A stretch of 64,000 nt of DNA from the NCBI GenBank assembly GCA_030686995.1, contig CM060681.1, forward strand, positions 166,320,833-166,384,832. Direction: 5' to 3'. The notes beneath the pieces were generated by a model. That model did not search any database. It was not told the DNA's origin and saw only the letters and a program-made list of their open reading frames with translations. Shown here one piece after another: positions 11,976-24,866 of the stretch. Position numbers and translations under genes: made by a program. Position 1 is the first letter of the stretch; the number at the start of each line of letters is the position of its first letter. Source of the stretch: Artemisia argyi (lineage: Eukaryota; Streptophyta; Magnoliopsida; Asterales; Asteraceae).

Positions 11976-14536
11976 ATACACTCTTACCCTACCATCCAAA
12001 ATAATACATCATAGGGAATAAACATTCCCCTTACACTTGAATTTTTACATACTTTACAATAAACTTATCTAATGACTCGAATTAAGAAAATCAAAACACT
12101 TGGAGTACTTTTAAGATTAACGTACATATGGGGGTAATGAATGATGTTCTTCCCCCATTACTCCATAAATAAGTACTTACCCATGAGTCTCAATCGTCCC
12201 AAAATAATATGTACAAGGATATGACTCGACTTAGCAACCATGTAATCAATTAGATAGTTAACTTAGGGTTTAACAAATAACAATAATGCACTAAAAATGA
12301 GCGCATACACGGAAGGCTAAGGCGATTTGGTTGTACATTTAAGTGGGGTGTAACAAATTCTTCCTTTAAGTAAGATGCTTAAAGTTAGAAACGAAAAGAT
12401 AGGCTCGGAGGGGTGTACTAGGGGTTTCGTGTACTAAAAATGAGTACAACGCTAAGGGTGTGGGAAAAATTAATTGACTTAAGTAGTCAAGTAATATGAC
12501 TTAAATGGTCAAGAAATTATAATACGGGTTTAACACAAGGGTGATCGTAATGCCTCTTATCATGTAGTAAATCCTACCACACGAATGTAGTCTCACTAGC
12601 GGTCTCGGGATGCATCACTAACGCAAGTTCTAGAATCTAAATGCTACCGGTACACTCATAAGCACTAATAGTAAATGCTTTTCCTATCAAATCTAAAGGC
12701 GAACCTCACATATTTGGGTGGAAAATTTTTCTGAAAGTACGGTTATGTGCTAGTCATACAATCTCCTATCCATGAGACGCTTGCTATGGCTAAAGTTTCA
12801 CTCCTAAATGTTGTAAAAAAATTTAAATTTGGTGCTAAAATTGCACTAACAAGTATTTCTCATAGTTTTATTACACATCGACTATTAAACAAAGCAAACT
12901 TAAGCAAAAGTGTATTTGTAAGGTATCATCATTTTACCCTCCCCTTACACTTAAGATGAACATTGTCCCCAATGTTCAAGTAAAGAATGTAAAAGTGAAA
13001 TAGTAAAAAGAATGAAATCAAATACTCCCCTGATTCGCTCGGTATGGATAATAAGGTGGCCAGGTTAGATCTTCCTCTAAGAAAATGAATAATCAAAGCT
13101 TCCCTTCCAGAATATAAATCATCATCTTGTCATACATAACCTGTAAATCCTGAGAAAGTAGACGAGACAACCTCGCATAAAATCGGCGGCATCCTATATA
13201 AGTTACTAAATCCTAGAAAACAAAGTAAGATATAATGCTTGTGGAATGAAGTTTGCAGACTTCCTGGAGATTATAAAACTTAATAATTCACAAAAACCGT
13301 AAGACTCCGTTAGAAAAACAAAATCGGTAAAATTTCCAGATTTTTACCCGTGACGCCGTCAAGAGTAAACTCGTGACGCCGTCAGGATTGACCTGCAGAA
13401 ATTCTTATGTTAAGTTTCCAGAAAATTTCTGGAAAAACTTGGTTCTACTTCCTGGAAAATCCTGCAAAACTTCATTATGACTCAATACAAGCATTTGACT
13501 CTAACAAATACGAATATACATGTCCATTTAATATTGTGGAGAATCATGATCGGTTTGTTTCTTAAAAACATATTTGGGGTTTCCCCTTACACTTATCTTT
13601 TGCAAAAATACTTTTAGGTGGAGTTAAGACTAGGCCAAAACAACAAAGTAAAGTATTTCCACATTTTTGTTGAGAAACATGAGCTACCAACAATAAAAAT
13701 AAAGCATGCATACGGAAGCAAATAACAAACAAACAAACAATGAAAATCACACAAAGCATCGGTTGCCTCCCAAGAAGCGCTTTTCTTTATTTACGAGTCT
13801 TGTAGCTAGACTCAAGGTCATGGGTTACCGTGTATCGCTTATGCTCACATAACCAAGCGTGAGCCATCTAATAGGTGCCTCATCTTTCTTATACTCATCT
13901 CCTAACTCTAGACATCTACCATAGTACCGTTTATGTGGAAAACTATAAGGGGGGGGGGGGTTGAATAGTTTTACGTCTTTTTCGTTTTGCTTATTTGTAA
14001 AAGATAGTTTCTAAGATGAAACTTTCAAATCACTTTAATACATAAATATATAAACTAGTTAATTTATGATTTTGTATAAATACTACTTATGTATAATGTA
14101 CAATTTCAAAACACTTAACTACAAAAGTATAAATACAAGATTTATTAAAGGTTTTATATATACAATGCTTATGTATAATGTTTGGAAAGAATATACAATT
14201 TCATATAGTTTATGTAAGCATATATATGTATAGTAGTGTATAGATATAATTATATGTACTAGGTTGGTTTTTGTAAGATTAGTTTTATGAATGGATTTTA
14301 GTTTGATCTTTATGTGAAATCAATCATATGCACAATACTATAAATTATGACTATGTGTGAAATGCAAGTAAGTAATAAATCAAAGAGTGAGAGATGGAAA
14401 GATCAAACCGAGACACAAAGGATTTATAGTGGTTCGGCTACAAGGACACCTTCCTTGCCCTACTCCACTCCCCGAGTCACCTACTCGAGAGTTTTCTTCA
14501 CTAGATCAAAGACCTCCTTTATGGCGGAGAAAACCG

Positions 14537-14690
14537 TACACACCAATATACACACCAATTTACACACCAATCTTCACACCAATCTACACACCAATCTACA
14601 CACCAATCTTCACACCAATCTACTATTTTCTTCACACCAATCTTCTACACACCAATCTTCTATACACCAATCTTCTATTCTCTTCACACC
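14537..14690 (+). repeat. 12-bp minisatellite (acaccaat core) in the nested LTR
   Basis: About seven tandem 12-bp units of the form tacacaccaatc/ttcacaccaatc run from 14537. Then come 15-bp derivatives (tacacaccaatcttc, tatacaccaatcttc) to about 14690. Two overlapping open frames across it are low-complexity by-products of the period being a multiple of three. Confidence 0.85.
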
Positions 14691-14694
14691 TTCA

Positions 14695-14862
14695 AAGTAC
14701 TAATGTCTTGACACCTTCAAGTCACTAATATCTTTGCAACTTCAATGCACTAGTGTCTTGACACCTTCAAGCCACTAATGTCTTCACACCTTCAATGCAC
14801 TAATGTCTTGACACCTTCAAGCCACTAATGTCTTCACAACTTCAATCTACAAATGTCTTCTA
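14695..14862 (+). repeat. 25-bp minisatellite with alternating unit types
   Basis: About six units of roughly 25 bp, such as accttcaagccactaatgtc plus ttcac. They alternate between a form ending ttgac and a form ending ttcac, so the higher-order period is about 50 bp. It directly follows the 12-bp array. Confidence 0.75.
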
Positions 14863-16698
14863 GTCTTCTCCACTAGAGATCCTTAATTTCTTCACTACAA
14901 GCTCCTATTGCTACAATCTCCTATCACCACTACTATCTAACCCTTCTTCTTCACTTCAAGTCACACTTCACACTTACAACAATTCTAGATTCTTCAACTA
15001 AATCTAGTTAACTAATACATACACCTTATTCACCAAAGTATGAAAGATATACAAGGAAATGTAAACAAACAACTTAGATAGCAAGATGATACTAAGTTGT
15101 AATACTTCTAATAGAAGTATTCTTCTCTTTGCACTTGAAAGAATGAGGCTTTGGATCACTTGGAAACAAAGGCTTATGAAATGATCAAATGATTTTTAGG
15201 ATTGAAATGGAGATCTAGAATAGAAAGTTTTTGTGCAAAAAGGTGGGGAAAAAATCCAGGTTTAAGGTGGTATTTATAGGCAAAATTTTCTGACAGAGGA
15301 GCGTGGCCGGTCCCCTTAAAGCATGGCCGGCCCCCTTAAAATTAAGGGGACCGCCCCTTATAATTAAGGGGGCCGCCCAACTGTAACGGCCAGAAAACTT
15401 GTCTTTTAGTGGGGAAAGTTTATTTGGTGAAAAACTAACTGATTTTGGTTAAATATTTGAAATCATATATTTAGTATGATTAAAACATTTTTCCTTATTA
15501 CCAAAAGTGTTTTTCAAAAATATATAATAAGATTATATAATTAAATAAACTTTGTATTAGTTAATTAAATACCCCTTTGATCATACATTGCACTAAACAC
15601 TTTGTTTATTCATACCTTAAGTGATTTGTTGGTGAAAGTGATTATTTATTACTAAATACATGTTTACGTCATGATCTTTGGTTTGATTAGTTTAAGTTTT
15701 GTGATTATCAAAACATAGAGATATCGGAAGATATGAATAATGTTTTCAGTCAATTATTTATATCAACAGTTTATTCTTTTCATGAGTATACTTAAGCCCT
15801 TTTCTCTTGTCATTCTCACTTAGCATTTCTATGGGTGGATACCTACTACACTTCTCCATGGAAAAATCCTTGAACCTAGGGTGTGTGCGGGGCATTTGAT
15901 AGACAAAATCTTCATCCCCATCCGAGAATGTAATTAACCCTTCTATGAGTTTTTCATCGAGGTTGGTCAACCGTTTGAAAGGTTTTCCAAACACAACTTG
16001 AGTCAACTTATCATCAATAAACTCTCCTAGATTCTCCATAACCATGAACTCAACAAGATAAACCAAACTTCCTACAAACACATGCAATGGTGTTGCCCTA
16101 GCAATAATGTTTTCTCCTTTGTATTCTAACTCATCTACCATGATTTTATTATATTCATTATGCGAGATTATGTTCATTGGGAGAGATGAGTTAAGATAGG
16201 CGTTAAAGCTCTTAAATCCGATCTTACAAGGAAATTGCATGTTGAATGAACTATCACACTCAATCCTAGTTCTAGGGTCAACATACCTAAGAAGATTTAT
16301 TTCCTCTTCTATCCTATTCTCATTAATCACATCACCATCATCAAGATCCTCATCGGAGTCTGAATAGTAAAAAGGACTAGCCCTACGGTCATCATCATGA
16401 TCAGACTCCTCTAACTCAGAATTATTGTTAAAGTGGTGGTTGGGCGAGAGGTTAGGCGGGTTCTCATTCTCAACTAAAGGGAGTGGGGCGGGCATTTGGA
16501 AAATCCTACGACGAAAAACACGAATAACAGGAATCAACCGATCAATGTTATTGTTATCCATCGAAATAGTTTACGAACAAAGAGAACAAAGAAATAAGAT
16601 AGACTAAAGAAAACTTAAAAATAAAAATAAAATCTTACTAGAAGGGAATCTAGCAAGTAGACCTAATAAAAAGAAATTCTAACCTATACAATAACTAT

Positions 16699-16716
16699 TC
16701 CCCGGCAGCGGCGCCA
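16699..16716 (-). other. Primer-binding site of element 1
   Basis: On the minus strand, TGGCGCCGCTGCCGGGGA begins six bases inside the 5' LTR. It is one base off the widely used plant Athila/Tat primer site complementary to the 3' end of tRNA-Asp. It fixes the transcription direction as minus. Confidence 0.85.
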
Positions 16717-16722
16717 AAAACT

Positions 16723-18142
16723 TGATACGTGGGAATCGCACCAGGCTTTACCTCTCAAGGGATCTTGAGAAGCTTACAACCCCCACCAGGCAGTGTACCT
16801 GATCGTTGTAGTATAGTATAGTGACAAGTACCGGGGGATTGATCGTTCAGCTAGGAATAGTGTCGCTAGGATTAGAAAACCTAATTACTAGTGCTAAAGA
16901 TGACGGAAGATTATTTTTGTGTTTTTTATATTTTTTAAAAAGCAAGTAAAAATCTCGGGTTTGAAGGATTTGGGCGGAATTAGTTGCTAGTCAACTAACC
17001 CAATACTAAAGATGCAATCAAAATAAAATACTAGAAATGAAAATACAACTAAATTATACTAAGGTTGTGAGCAATATGTGGAGAAAATTTGTTTACTTAG
17101 ATTTCACTACTCCCTAGACATCTTTTACACGTTAATTACTTGTTATAGTTGCGTGGATGACGGATTGTATTCCTTAATACCATTCATGGGGTGGCGCACT
17201 TACTTCCCCAATCCTATGAGTGCCTACTTCACTCCTATGTCGAGCCGTTAAAAACTCCTAACATGGGATCATTAGAAATTACTCATGCATTAAATACAAC
17301 CAATAAAACCTAGTGCACATTGGTTCATGTTTCTTAAGACGTTCAAGCATGTTACCAATTGGAGATCTGCCAGTTTTCTTAAGCCTAACATCGAAATCAT
17401 TCATCCAATACAACCATAAAAAAGTAATCAACACATAATTAACATCTAGGTTTCATTAGATCTAAGCAAACACAAGATAGATCTAGCCTAGCATGGTGAA
17501 ATCAAGACAAGAACAAGATATAGACAACCAACACATAGACATATTGATTGAATTAAAAGAATACTTATCTCAATTACACTTGTAAGGTTTCAAGGGCTGA
17601 AAACCCTTGAAAAACCTGTGAAAATCGTATAAGGTTTGGCCTTAGGGTTTCTCCAAAACTTCCTCTCTTTATGTGTAAAAATTAGAAAACTATATATAGG
17701 AAATAGGGTCTGACGGCGTCAAGAACAAATTTGTGACGCCGTCATCTCGCCGCCAAAATACTTCTCGGACTGCCTTGATCTACTTCTGACGCCGTCAAGT
17801 GTTACGTGTTTCCAGGCCGTCATGCATTTTACTCTTGACGCCCTACCTTGTGACGTCGTCAATTCTGTACTGGGTCGTCATGGAAAGTCATGGAATTACT
17901 CTTGACGCCGTCAAGATTTTCTTCTTGACGCCGTCACCTACTGTTCACAGCTTGGAAAATTGAGACTTTGCCGTTTTCTTCACTTTTATGCTCCAAAAAC
18001 GTCCAAAATGCTTTCTTTTCCAGATTTCACTCTCAAAGTACCTAAAATCACAAAAGGAACGATTTAGGGCAATATTTGATCAAATAAATTCAATTCCGGG
18101 CTTAAATGACCCCCTAAAAGTGGTTCATTTTTCGCCTCATCA
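16723..18142 (-). repeat. Element 1 right (5') LTR, full length with promoter
   Basis: 1420 bp, TG...CA. A TATA-like ctatatatagg (about 17691-17701) lies just below a cluster of TGACGCCGTCA-type motifs (about 17710-17935), so U3 runs down from 18142. Similar to the 29769/36089 LTRs but clearly diverged. Confidence 0.85.
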
Positions 18143-19420
18143 ATAGATTAAAATAAACTTGTGTTTAGTTACATAATTAACAACAAACATCTTCTGCAAG
18201 CCATCATCATTTTTTGATAAAAATGAAGCTAACCTGTTATGAAAAACAAACCAATTTGGACCTCCTGATATCTTATATTTGAAAACATCTATTGAGCCAC
18301 CAAGTGCCATAAACCTGAGTAATTACGTAGTACTTGATATTTTGTCTTTATTTTTTTCCAATATCTTATGGTCACCAAAAATAAGGGGTTGCACAAATAA
18401 AACTTACAATACATTCACTAACGCATGCCGAGTTGCTTCCATTTCAAGATATCTCTTTCACTTTGCTTCCTGTTTAGTTTCGGGTATTGATTGACTTCGA
18501 GCATTTTTATTACCTCTACTGTGTGCAACAAAGCATTCTATGGTTGTACACAAAGCGGTTCATAATTAACTTACAACGTTCATAAACAGAAGAAACAATA
18601 CAATTAACTAGACCATGTAAAAGTCAGCATATATACTAAAAAGTAACCAAAAATTATGTGTGTTTACTGTCAAACATATATACTAAAAGTCAATTGTTTA
18701 CAACCTTAAGCACAACAAATCATGGACTACAATGTTATGAAAAATTCAAAACATGTAATGTTTTTATGCATTATATCAAACACTTGGTGTTCATAGACTC
18801 AGATTATATTACTATCTAATACCGAACCGTGTGTGACCTTAACAACACATCCAAACGCAAATATAAAACACTGATATCATATACAACGTTAAAAAGTAAA
18901 TATTCTAATTTGATTGCTAAATCAAATATTTCCTAATAACACATCCGAAACCCCCAATGACAAAAAACATAACTAAAAAACACAAACTTAAAATCAATCA
19001 GGAAATGTATAAGAAATAATTAAACAAAAAAGATTAAAAAACGCACCTGTTTGCAAATTGGAACACCCTAAAATCAGTGATATATATTCGTTTTTTTCGT
19101 TTATGATATATATTATTAGATCATTTGTAACTGAAATTGGGGATTATTTGATTTAGGGTTAACTGATATTTCTCTATGAATGTATGTGAATTAAATTGAT
19201 TTAGGGGAAATTGGTTGTGGGTTTTTTCGATCTAGAGGTTACTGATTTGGGGGAGAAATTGCCTTTGTGTAAATTAATTGTGAGCGAACAATTAGGGACG
19301 AAAATGATTTTTAGGGTATGAATTGATGGGGATTAAACTGATTTAGGGTTCATGTTGGGAGGTTTATTTGTTCGGTTTTCAATTGTTTTATGGTATACTG
19401 ATTTGGGGAAATCAGTTTTA
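18143..19420. other. Interval right of element 1, probably Helitron or host remnant
   Basis: Continues the target interrupted at 10783. A minus-strand frame at about 18180-18330 reads LGGSIDVFKYKISGGPNWFV and onward for some 50 residues, but I do not recognise it. The rest is AT-rich with no supported gene. Confidence 0.4.
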
Positions 19421-19422
19421 GA

Positions 19423-20500
19423 GTAAACGAGTCGGGTAGCCCGCGCGTTGCGGCGGGTGGTTTCAGATAGTTGTTATGTGTTGTGTTTTTCGTGTTTTGT
19501 GCTTTGTTGTGCCGATTTTGGTTGGGTGTGATGTTGTTGTATTTTTTTTATTTATTTTTTATGTTTGCTTATTATTATTATTATTATTTTTGAATAGTTT
19601 TTATGTTTTTTTTTCTTTTTTTTTTAATTTATTTATTTATTATTATTATTATTTTTTTTGGTTAAGGTAAAAATAAAATAAAAGAAAGACTTTATGGAAG
19701 TATGTCCAATTGGTTATTGGGCCTGAGGTGATAGTATAGTTATTGGATTGGGGTTATGTTGTATGGTCTTATTATGTAATCGGGTTTAAAGGCCTTTTTT
19801 ACTTTATTAGGTTGTTATGTGTTGGCCGACATACTTTTGGGGGAAATTAGTTGGTGAATTCAGGGCATCACCAATATGGTCCGTGTTTGGGCATATAGAG
19901 TCATTATAAACATAACATGAATGATCTAGTCGATTCAGTTGAGATAGCAATGCAAAGGAGAAAAGAATAACCATTTTACTTTGGCACATGAGGTGGGGTT
20001 TTTTTTTTCTGTTTTTTTTTTTTTTTTTGGTTTTTCACAACATTGTTAGTATTTATATGTACTACAGTATAATGAAAATATGGTAATATACCACGGTTCC
20101 GCTACGTCGGGGTTAGTGATGGTGTTCTCGGTGTGACGGTTGTCCTCTGATGAAGTGGGTTGTGATTTTTTTTATTGAACATAATCATCATGTGTGTCGA
20201 TGATGGTGATGGTTCTGTGAAGATAAACGGGTCTATGTTTTTGTTTTAGATTCGGATCTGGGTTTTGTGTGATGGTCAGATTCATTATATGTGTGGATAA
20301 AGTGATAATTTTTTGTTGGTGAGTTGGTTATGATCGGAAAAAGAAACAATTGTGTGGGATATAGAATTTGAGAGGGAGGAGTGGATATGTAGAATTTTGT
20401 GGATAATAGCAGAAAAAAAGGGTACTGTAGAGTCAACTGTAGCAATTACAGTGGTTGCTACAGTAACCTCTTGGGGTTTAGTATATATATAATTAAATGG
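19423..20500 (-). mobile_element. Possible non-autonomous Helitron (3' end only)
   Basis: On the minus strand, CCCGC...GCGGG-type hairpin sequence (about 19437-19456) is followed by GCTACCCGACTCG and T at 19423-19436. This copies the layout of the 6239 terminus, with CTCG where a functional end has CTAG. The 5' end was not identified; a motif ctaaaccccaagaggttac on the minus strand near 20470-20490 may lie close to it. No coding content. Confidence 0.4.
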
Positions 20501-20647
20501 GAGCAATTTTTCAGGGGCTAAAATGATTGTGGTCCTTTGGATCAAAATAAATGTCACGTGTCGAGTTTTAAAGATTTTTGGGGGTTGACTTGCCAAAACC
20601 CAACCTTGTTTTGTATAAGTGGGGGAGATTTGTATATTTTTATAATA

Positions 20648-23522
20648 TGTAACGCCCCCAAAATATTGCAGCGGAATGTAATATCATTGGGGTGCTACTT
20701 ATTAGTACAACAGTCATAATCATAGAAAACGACTTTAAAAGAGACGTTTTAAAAGTTTATCATTCGATCAAAATAAAACATCAGAGTTACAAGAGATCCC
20801 AAACAGTTTTAGAGTACATGGCACATAAACACAAAAGTTTATAAAGGTTTATCGAATGATAATATTATCCAAGCCATCAAAACATTCTCCGTGCGACTTC
20901 GTGCTTGCCAAATACCTTAAGGATCTGAGATAAAACATGCTAAAAAGCCAACACAAAGGTTGAGTGAAATTCACAGGTTTATAAATAATTAATGGACCAC
21001 AATATTTCAGAGTTAAAGTAATGATTGCAACGAATACAGGGTAAATAGTAAATATTGCACTAAGCTCACGAACTCAAACGTTAACGAATATCTCAGATTG
21101 ATATTAATAATGCCCTACAAGGTACTTTGCCATATTACCTAATTTATCAATATTATGTGTCTGTTTGACCTACAGTTATCAAATGAGCGCTACTCACCCG
21201 AACAGGCTCGTCAAGCCCAATATGCATATTCATAATATTAGCGTTTACTCAGTTTGTAATTAATGATTCATGATGTTAGGGACTTATTTATGGCAACAAA
21301 GGCACCTAGGCAATAGTATTTTTTGGTAAGCATATAGTTAAAAGTACTTGTGTCCAAATTGTAAAATAGCATGTATCTCCCCCAATGGGTTTATATACAG
21401 TTAAAGAGTTAAAGTGGGGCTATGAGCTCACCGTAAGCAACAGTGAATAACAAGGTACAAATAAAGTGATGAGTAAGCCGAGAAATCCTACGAGCAACCT
21501 AGACATAATATGTTGCATCTTAGGTAAATAATAGAGTATGAATGCAAGAAAGTTTTATATAATTATTAAACCAATTTTGCAATTGTACAATATTTTTAAG
21601 GTTTATAAAGTGACAGAGACTAAAATTGACAACTAATGAAAGTGTTACGAGCCCTAATATATAAGTTGTCCGAGGTTCGGGTTTTTATGATATTTTATAG
21701 TCCAAAAATCCTATTGCGTCGATATGTGGTTAGATTGTCCAAAAATGAGTTATCGGGTTTATTCATGAAAGTGGGTTATACCACTTCGGGTAAGTGTAAA
21801 ATAAATTAATAAGTATTTGTAGAAATTTATAATTTATAAATTTTGAAGTTACAAAATAATTATATTACTTTTTATCATTCATAATGGGTATAGATGTTAT
21901 AAAAAATATTTTGACCATTTTTATGTAAACTTTAACAAGTTATAAGATTTTTAAGTTAGTGCGGGTTTTGATAAAAAGTCGGTATTTGATATTAAAAATT
22001 CTCTTTCTCCTAAACCGTAAGGCGTCATACTTCGTATTTTATATTTTCAAAATGGTATTTGAAATTAAAAATTCTGATCGGGACAACACCTAACAGTCCC
22101 ACTTTTTTTGCGATAAGTTGAGTTCCGTAACTCCTTTTTATGCAGGGTTTTCGGCTACGTTCAAGTTAAAGTGTTACCCACAACTTTTATGTTTTATGCA
22201 ACAAAGGGTTCAATACAAAGTTTTAGACTTTTTAGCCATTCAAATCTAGAGTGTGTTTTCTGACAACCTTTGCAGTTTATTTTCTAATTAATTCATCGGG
22301 TGTCGTGTCATGACCAACCACCCAGAAAATCAAAGCTAAGATATAGATATACAGGTCTATATTTTTACCTAAGTCTCAAAGTGTACTGATTAAGTGCAAT
22401 AATTATGAAAACAGTCCCTGGTCCAAATGGTCTTTGCAAACTTAGTCCCAATCATAGTTTTTGGTAATTTAAACTATGCACAATGCATAAATTAATGTAA
22501 CAAGTATATGAAACATGAAAAGTACATAAAATGAGATTTACATTAGTAGGTAAATGGAAAATATGGTGTGATTTCTTACAAGGATGGAATGAAAACACAA
22601 GAAAACTAAGATCAAAGAGCACCAAGATGTAATCACCAAACCAACAAGCCTTCAAATCTTTTCACCAAAACTTTTTGAGGACACAAGATCAAGGTACAAA
22701 ACACCTGCTAATAACTTCTTTAAAACATTGTATATCTTCACAAATAAAGCACTTGGATAGAAGATTTTTGCACAAGTATCAAATATGGAGCCTAGGCTTT
22801 CAATTTCTTTGTAACCTTTTGGTAAAATTTTGAGTTATGAATGGTGTTATAAGGGTGTTTGAGTTCAGCAACAAGGGAAGACAAGATGAGTTGAGGTGGT
22901 TTTGAGATCTAAAATGGGAGATAAATGATTTTGAGCTTAAGTATGCATGGTTTTTGAGATGGTGGAAGACAAAAAGAAGACAAAATGGTACAAGTGTCTT
23001 AGACACTTACATACCAACGCCACCTCATAGGGGGAGGTGGTGTTGTTGGTGATTTTTGTGTAATTTTAGCCTAAAAGTGTACTATTTAGTATATAGTTTG
23101 ATCCCGGTAATTGCAAACGTGATTGTTTTAAGATACGAAACTTAAAACCGGGTAACGTAAAAATATAAACCTTACAAATATATTAAAACTTGACAACAAA
23201 CCCTATTTTGATATTTTAGGTGAGTCTTGAGCTTGTTGGTGATTATTTGTTGTTTAAAAGTTGAAAACGTAGACTGAAAACGTGTAGAACGCGAAATGTA
23301 CAAGTTTAAGTAAAAATGGAACACTTAAAATATGTGTAAGAAATCAAAATGCATAAAAATATGCCTACTGAGTGTTGTCAGGTGTCGGTTTAGGTTAAAT
23401 GTACATTTAACGACGTATACGGAATAACTTATCTAGTTATCCGAAAGGGTGAATTTACTTAAAATTAAATATTAGGTAAACTTAAATATTAAATAATGAC
23501 CTCAAAATTGTGAATTGTTACA
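20648..23522 (-). mobile_element. Solo LTR A (Tekay/chromovirus-like, inferred)
   Basis: Ends TGTAACGCCCCCAAAAT and TGTGAATTGTTACA (TG...CA, 2875 bp). A perfect 5-bp target duplication TAATA lies at 20643-20647 and 23523-23527. No coding sequence, PBS or PPT. It is homologous, in inverted orientation, to LTR B at 24899-38932. The lineage name rests only on length and the TGTAACxCCC/GGxGTTACA ends. Contained open frames are chance. Confidence 0.85.
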
Positions 23523-23527
23523 TAATA

Positions 23528-24457
23528 TTACCATAAATATTAAGAAAGTGAAATAATAGTATAACCTTAATATCTCTATCCGATCTTACAATGTCGATCT
23601 TGCAAAAACGAAAATGATCTTAGGTAGGATCCCGATCTTGAAAACCTTGTTACATAGCTTATATAACATAATGTGTGCATGATTTACTGTTGTGAACAAT
23701 TAACCTCAAAATGGAATATCAAAATGGATCTCAAAGACTGATTTGTCCAAGAATGCATTGGAGCTTATCATGAAGAAAATGTATGTTTTGTCCTTAATGT
23801 GATAGTTTTATGTGATTAAGGCTTAAGGGGTGTTTGACAGATGGCCTTGTACCTTGAGTAATAGTTGTCTATTATTATGTTCTTTCTAGCTAATTGGTAC
23901 CGAGGGGGAGGTCTAATTTAAGCTAGAAGCATAGTTTTATAGGTGACTATTATATCATAAGGAAGGTTTCTTACAACCAGATGAGTGATTAGAGATTGGT
24001 TTATCTTTGGTCTTGTTTTTTCCCACAATCTTTTTATTATGTTTGATGATTCCTGACTATTACTAAAGTATGTTATTCTTTGGTGCGAGGATGTTGTTGC
24101 ATCAAAGGATAATTAGATGGAGGTATTTAAAGGGAAATGTAGTCAAATATAGTGATTCTGACTAGTAGAGGAGTGGTTTTTGCAGCAGTAATGATGAGGC
24201 CTACTTTGTCGACTTGTAGTTTAGTTGGTGATCTTTGTTTAGTTAGCTCGTAAGTGTAGGAAATGTAGTCATTCTTTTTTGCAAAGCCATGGTAGTTTGG
24301 TTAGTAGTACGAGGGATGATGCCTTCTGATGTTTGTAGAATTTTGGCTTGAGAGTGAGGATGAGAGCTTCTCCTTGATAGAAAAATGCCATTAATTGGAA
24401 GGAAATGTAGAAGAATTATGGTTTGGTAGTATTAGTTCAATGTTGTAGCTTTATTAA
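23528..24457. other. Non-coding interval between LTR A and the hAT MITE
   Basis: No gene supported. It holds a gatctt-rich stretch near 23570-23650 resembling that at 5940-6110, and otherwise unremarkable AT-rich sequence. Confidence 0.55.
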
Positions 24458-24465
24458 GCTGCAAG

Positions 24466-24866
24466 TAGATGTGGCAATTTGTGCAAAAAAAAAAAAGAAA
24501 AAAAACTAATTTGGGCAAATTTATACAAGATTTGGGCACATTTAGCGCTTTTTTTGTTTTATTTTTTATTTTTTTATTTTTTTTAAATAGGTATATATTG
24601 CCCATTTAAAAGTTAAATAGACACATATTTTTCTCTAAATTTGAGAACATTACAATTGTTTAAAAAAAAACTTATAAATATAATATATTTAATTTTTTTA
24701 AATATAAATGAGGTGTTACGTTTGAGGAATTTATTTCATAGTTTGGGGTCTTCTCTAAAACGATTCGTATAACATGCGCCCGTTTGGCTCGTGCCCATTT
24801 AGCATGCCCGTTTGGGCCCTAACCCGTTTGAACCGTGGCCCGTACCAGTCCGTTTTACCACCTCTA
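24466..24866. mobile_element. hAT-type MITE
   Basis: 401 bp. The left end is tagatgtggcaatt and the right end on the other strand is tagaggtggtaaaa, both like the hAT consensus TAGNGNTGGCAA. An 8-bp target duplication gctgcaag (24458-24465) / cctgcaag (24867-24874) matches at seven of eight bases. No transposase. Confidence 0.8.

Larger units (their letters stand above)
13934..15768 (-). mobile_element. Solo LTR nested in element 1, probably Copia (SIRE/Maximus-like)
   Basis: Plus-strand ends are TGTGGAAAACTATAAGG and ATATCAACA (TG...CA). A perfect target duplication GTTTA lies at 13929-13933 and 15769-15773. Length 1835 bp, with no PBS, PPT or ORF, so a solo LTR is the simplest reading. On the minus strand it ends with a C-run next to TTATAGTTTTCCACA, reminiscent of SIRE/Maximus LTR ends; family and orientation are inference. 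It carries two minisatellites (14537-14690 and 14695-14862) and a GC-rich inverted-repeat stretch at 15295-15380. It cuts the element 1 protease-like ORF near its C-terminus. Confidence 0.88.
13825..16561 (-). pseudogene. Element 1 retropepsin-like ORF, interrupted by a solo LTR
   Basis: The open frame 15758-16561 encodes 267 residues. It has an acidic N-terminal third and a C-terminal part resembling the aspartic-protease region of element 2 (CNIG/CKIG, NIIS, VVFGKPF, YQMP, GLKYTHEKNK). The position of the catalytic Asp reads NSS instead of D-S/T-G, so proteolysis is doubtful. No gag domain is present. The last three codons and stop come from the nested LTR. The original C-terminal coding part (about 35 codons, homologous to the end of the element 2 ORF) lies beyond that LTR at 13825-13928 and ends in its own stop at 13825-13827. 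Confidence 0.8.
10784..18142 (-). mobile_element. Athila-like LTR retrotransposon, non-autonomous (element 1)
   Basis: Both ends are TG...CA LTRs. The right LTR is 16723-18142 (1420 bp, the 5' LTR for this strand). The left LTR is 10784-11335 and is internally deleted to 552 bp. A perfect 5-bp target duplication ATAGA lies at 10779-10783 and 18143-18147. The primer-binding site abuts the right LTR after a 6-base spacer. The interior holds only a protease-like ORF (15758-16561) plus a long non-coding 3' half; no reverse transcriptase, RNase H or integrase is present, so it depended on helper proteins. A second LTR (13934-15768) is nested inside. It disrupts the Helitron remnant. Confidence 0.92.

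Noticed and set aside
11805..11999. Lysine-rich open frame, and its twin at 31659-31850
   Set aside because: Both are translations of poly(T)/poly(A) tracts at the same place in the two Athila-like elements; no protein signal.
14347..14728. Two overlapping plus-strand open frames of about 115 codons
   Set aside because: They span a minisatellite whose period is a multiple of three, so stops are avoided by chance. They lie inside a solo LTR.
19476..20719. Small open frames in the possible Helitron
   Set aside because: T-rich or otherwise low-complexity, with no family resemblance and no splice context.
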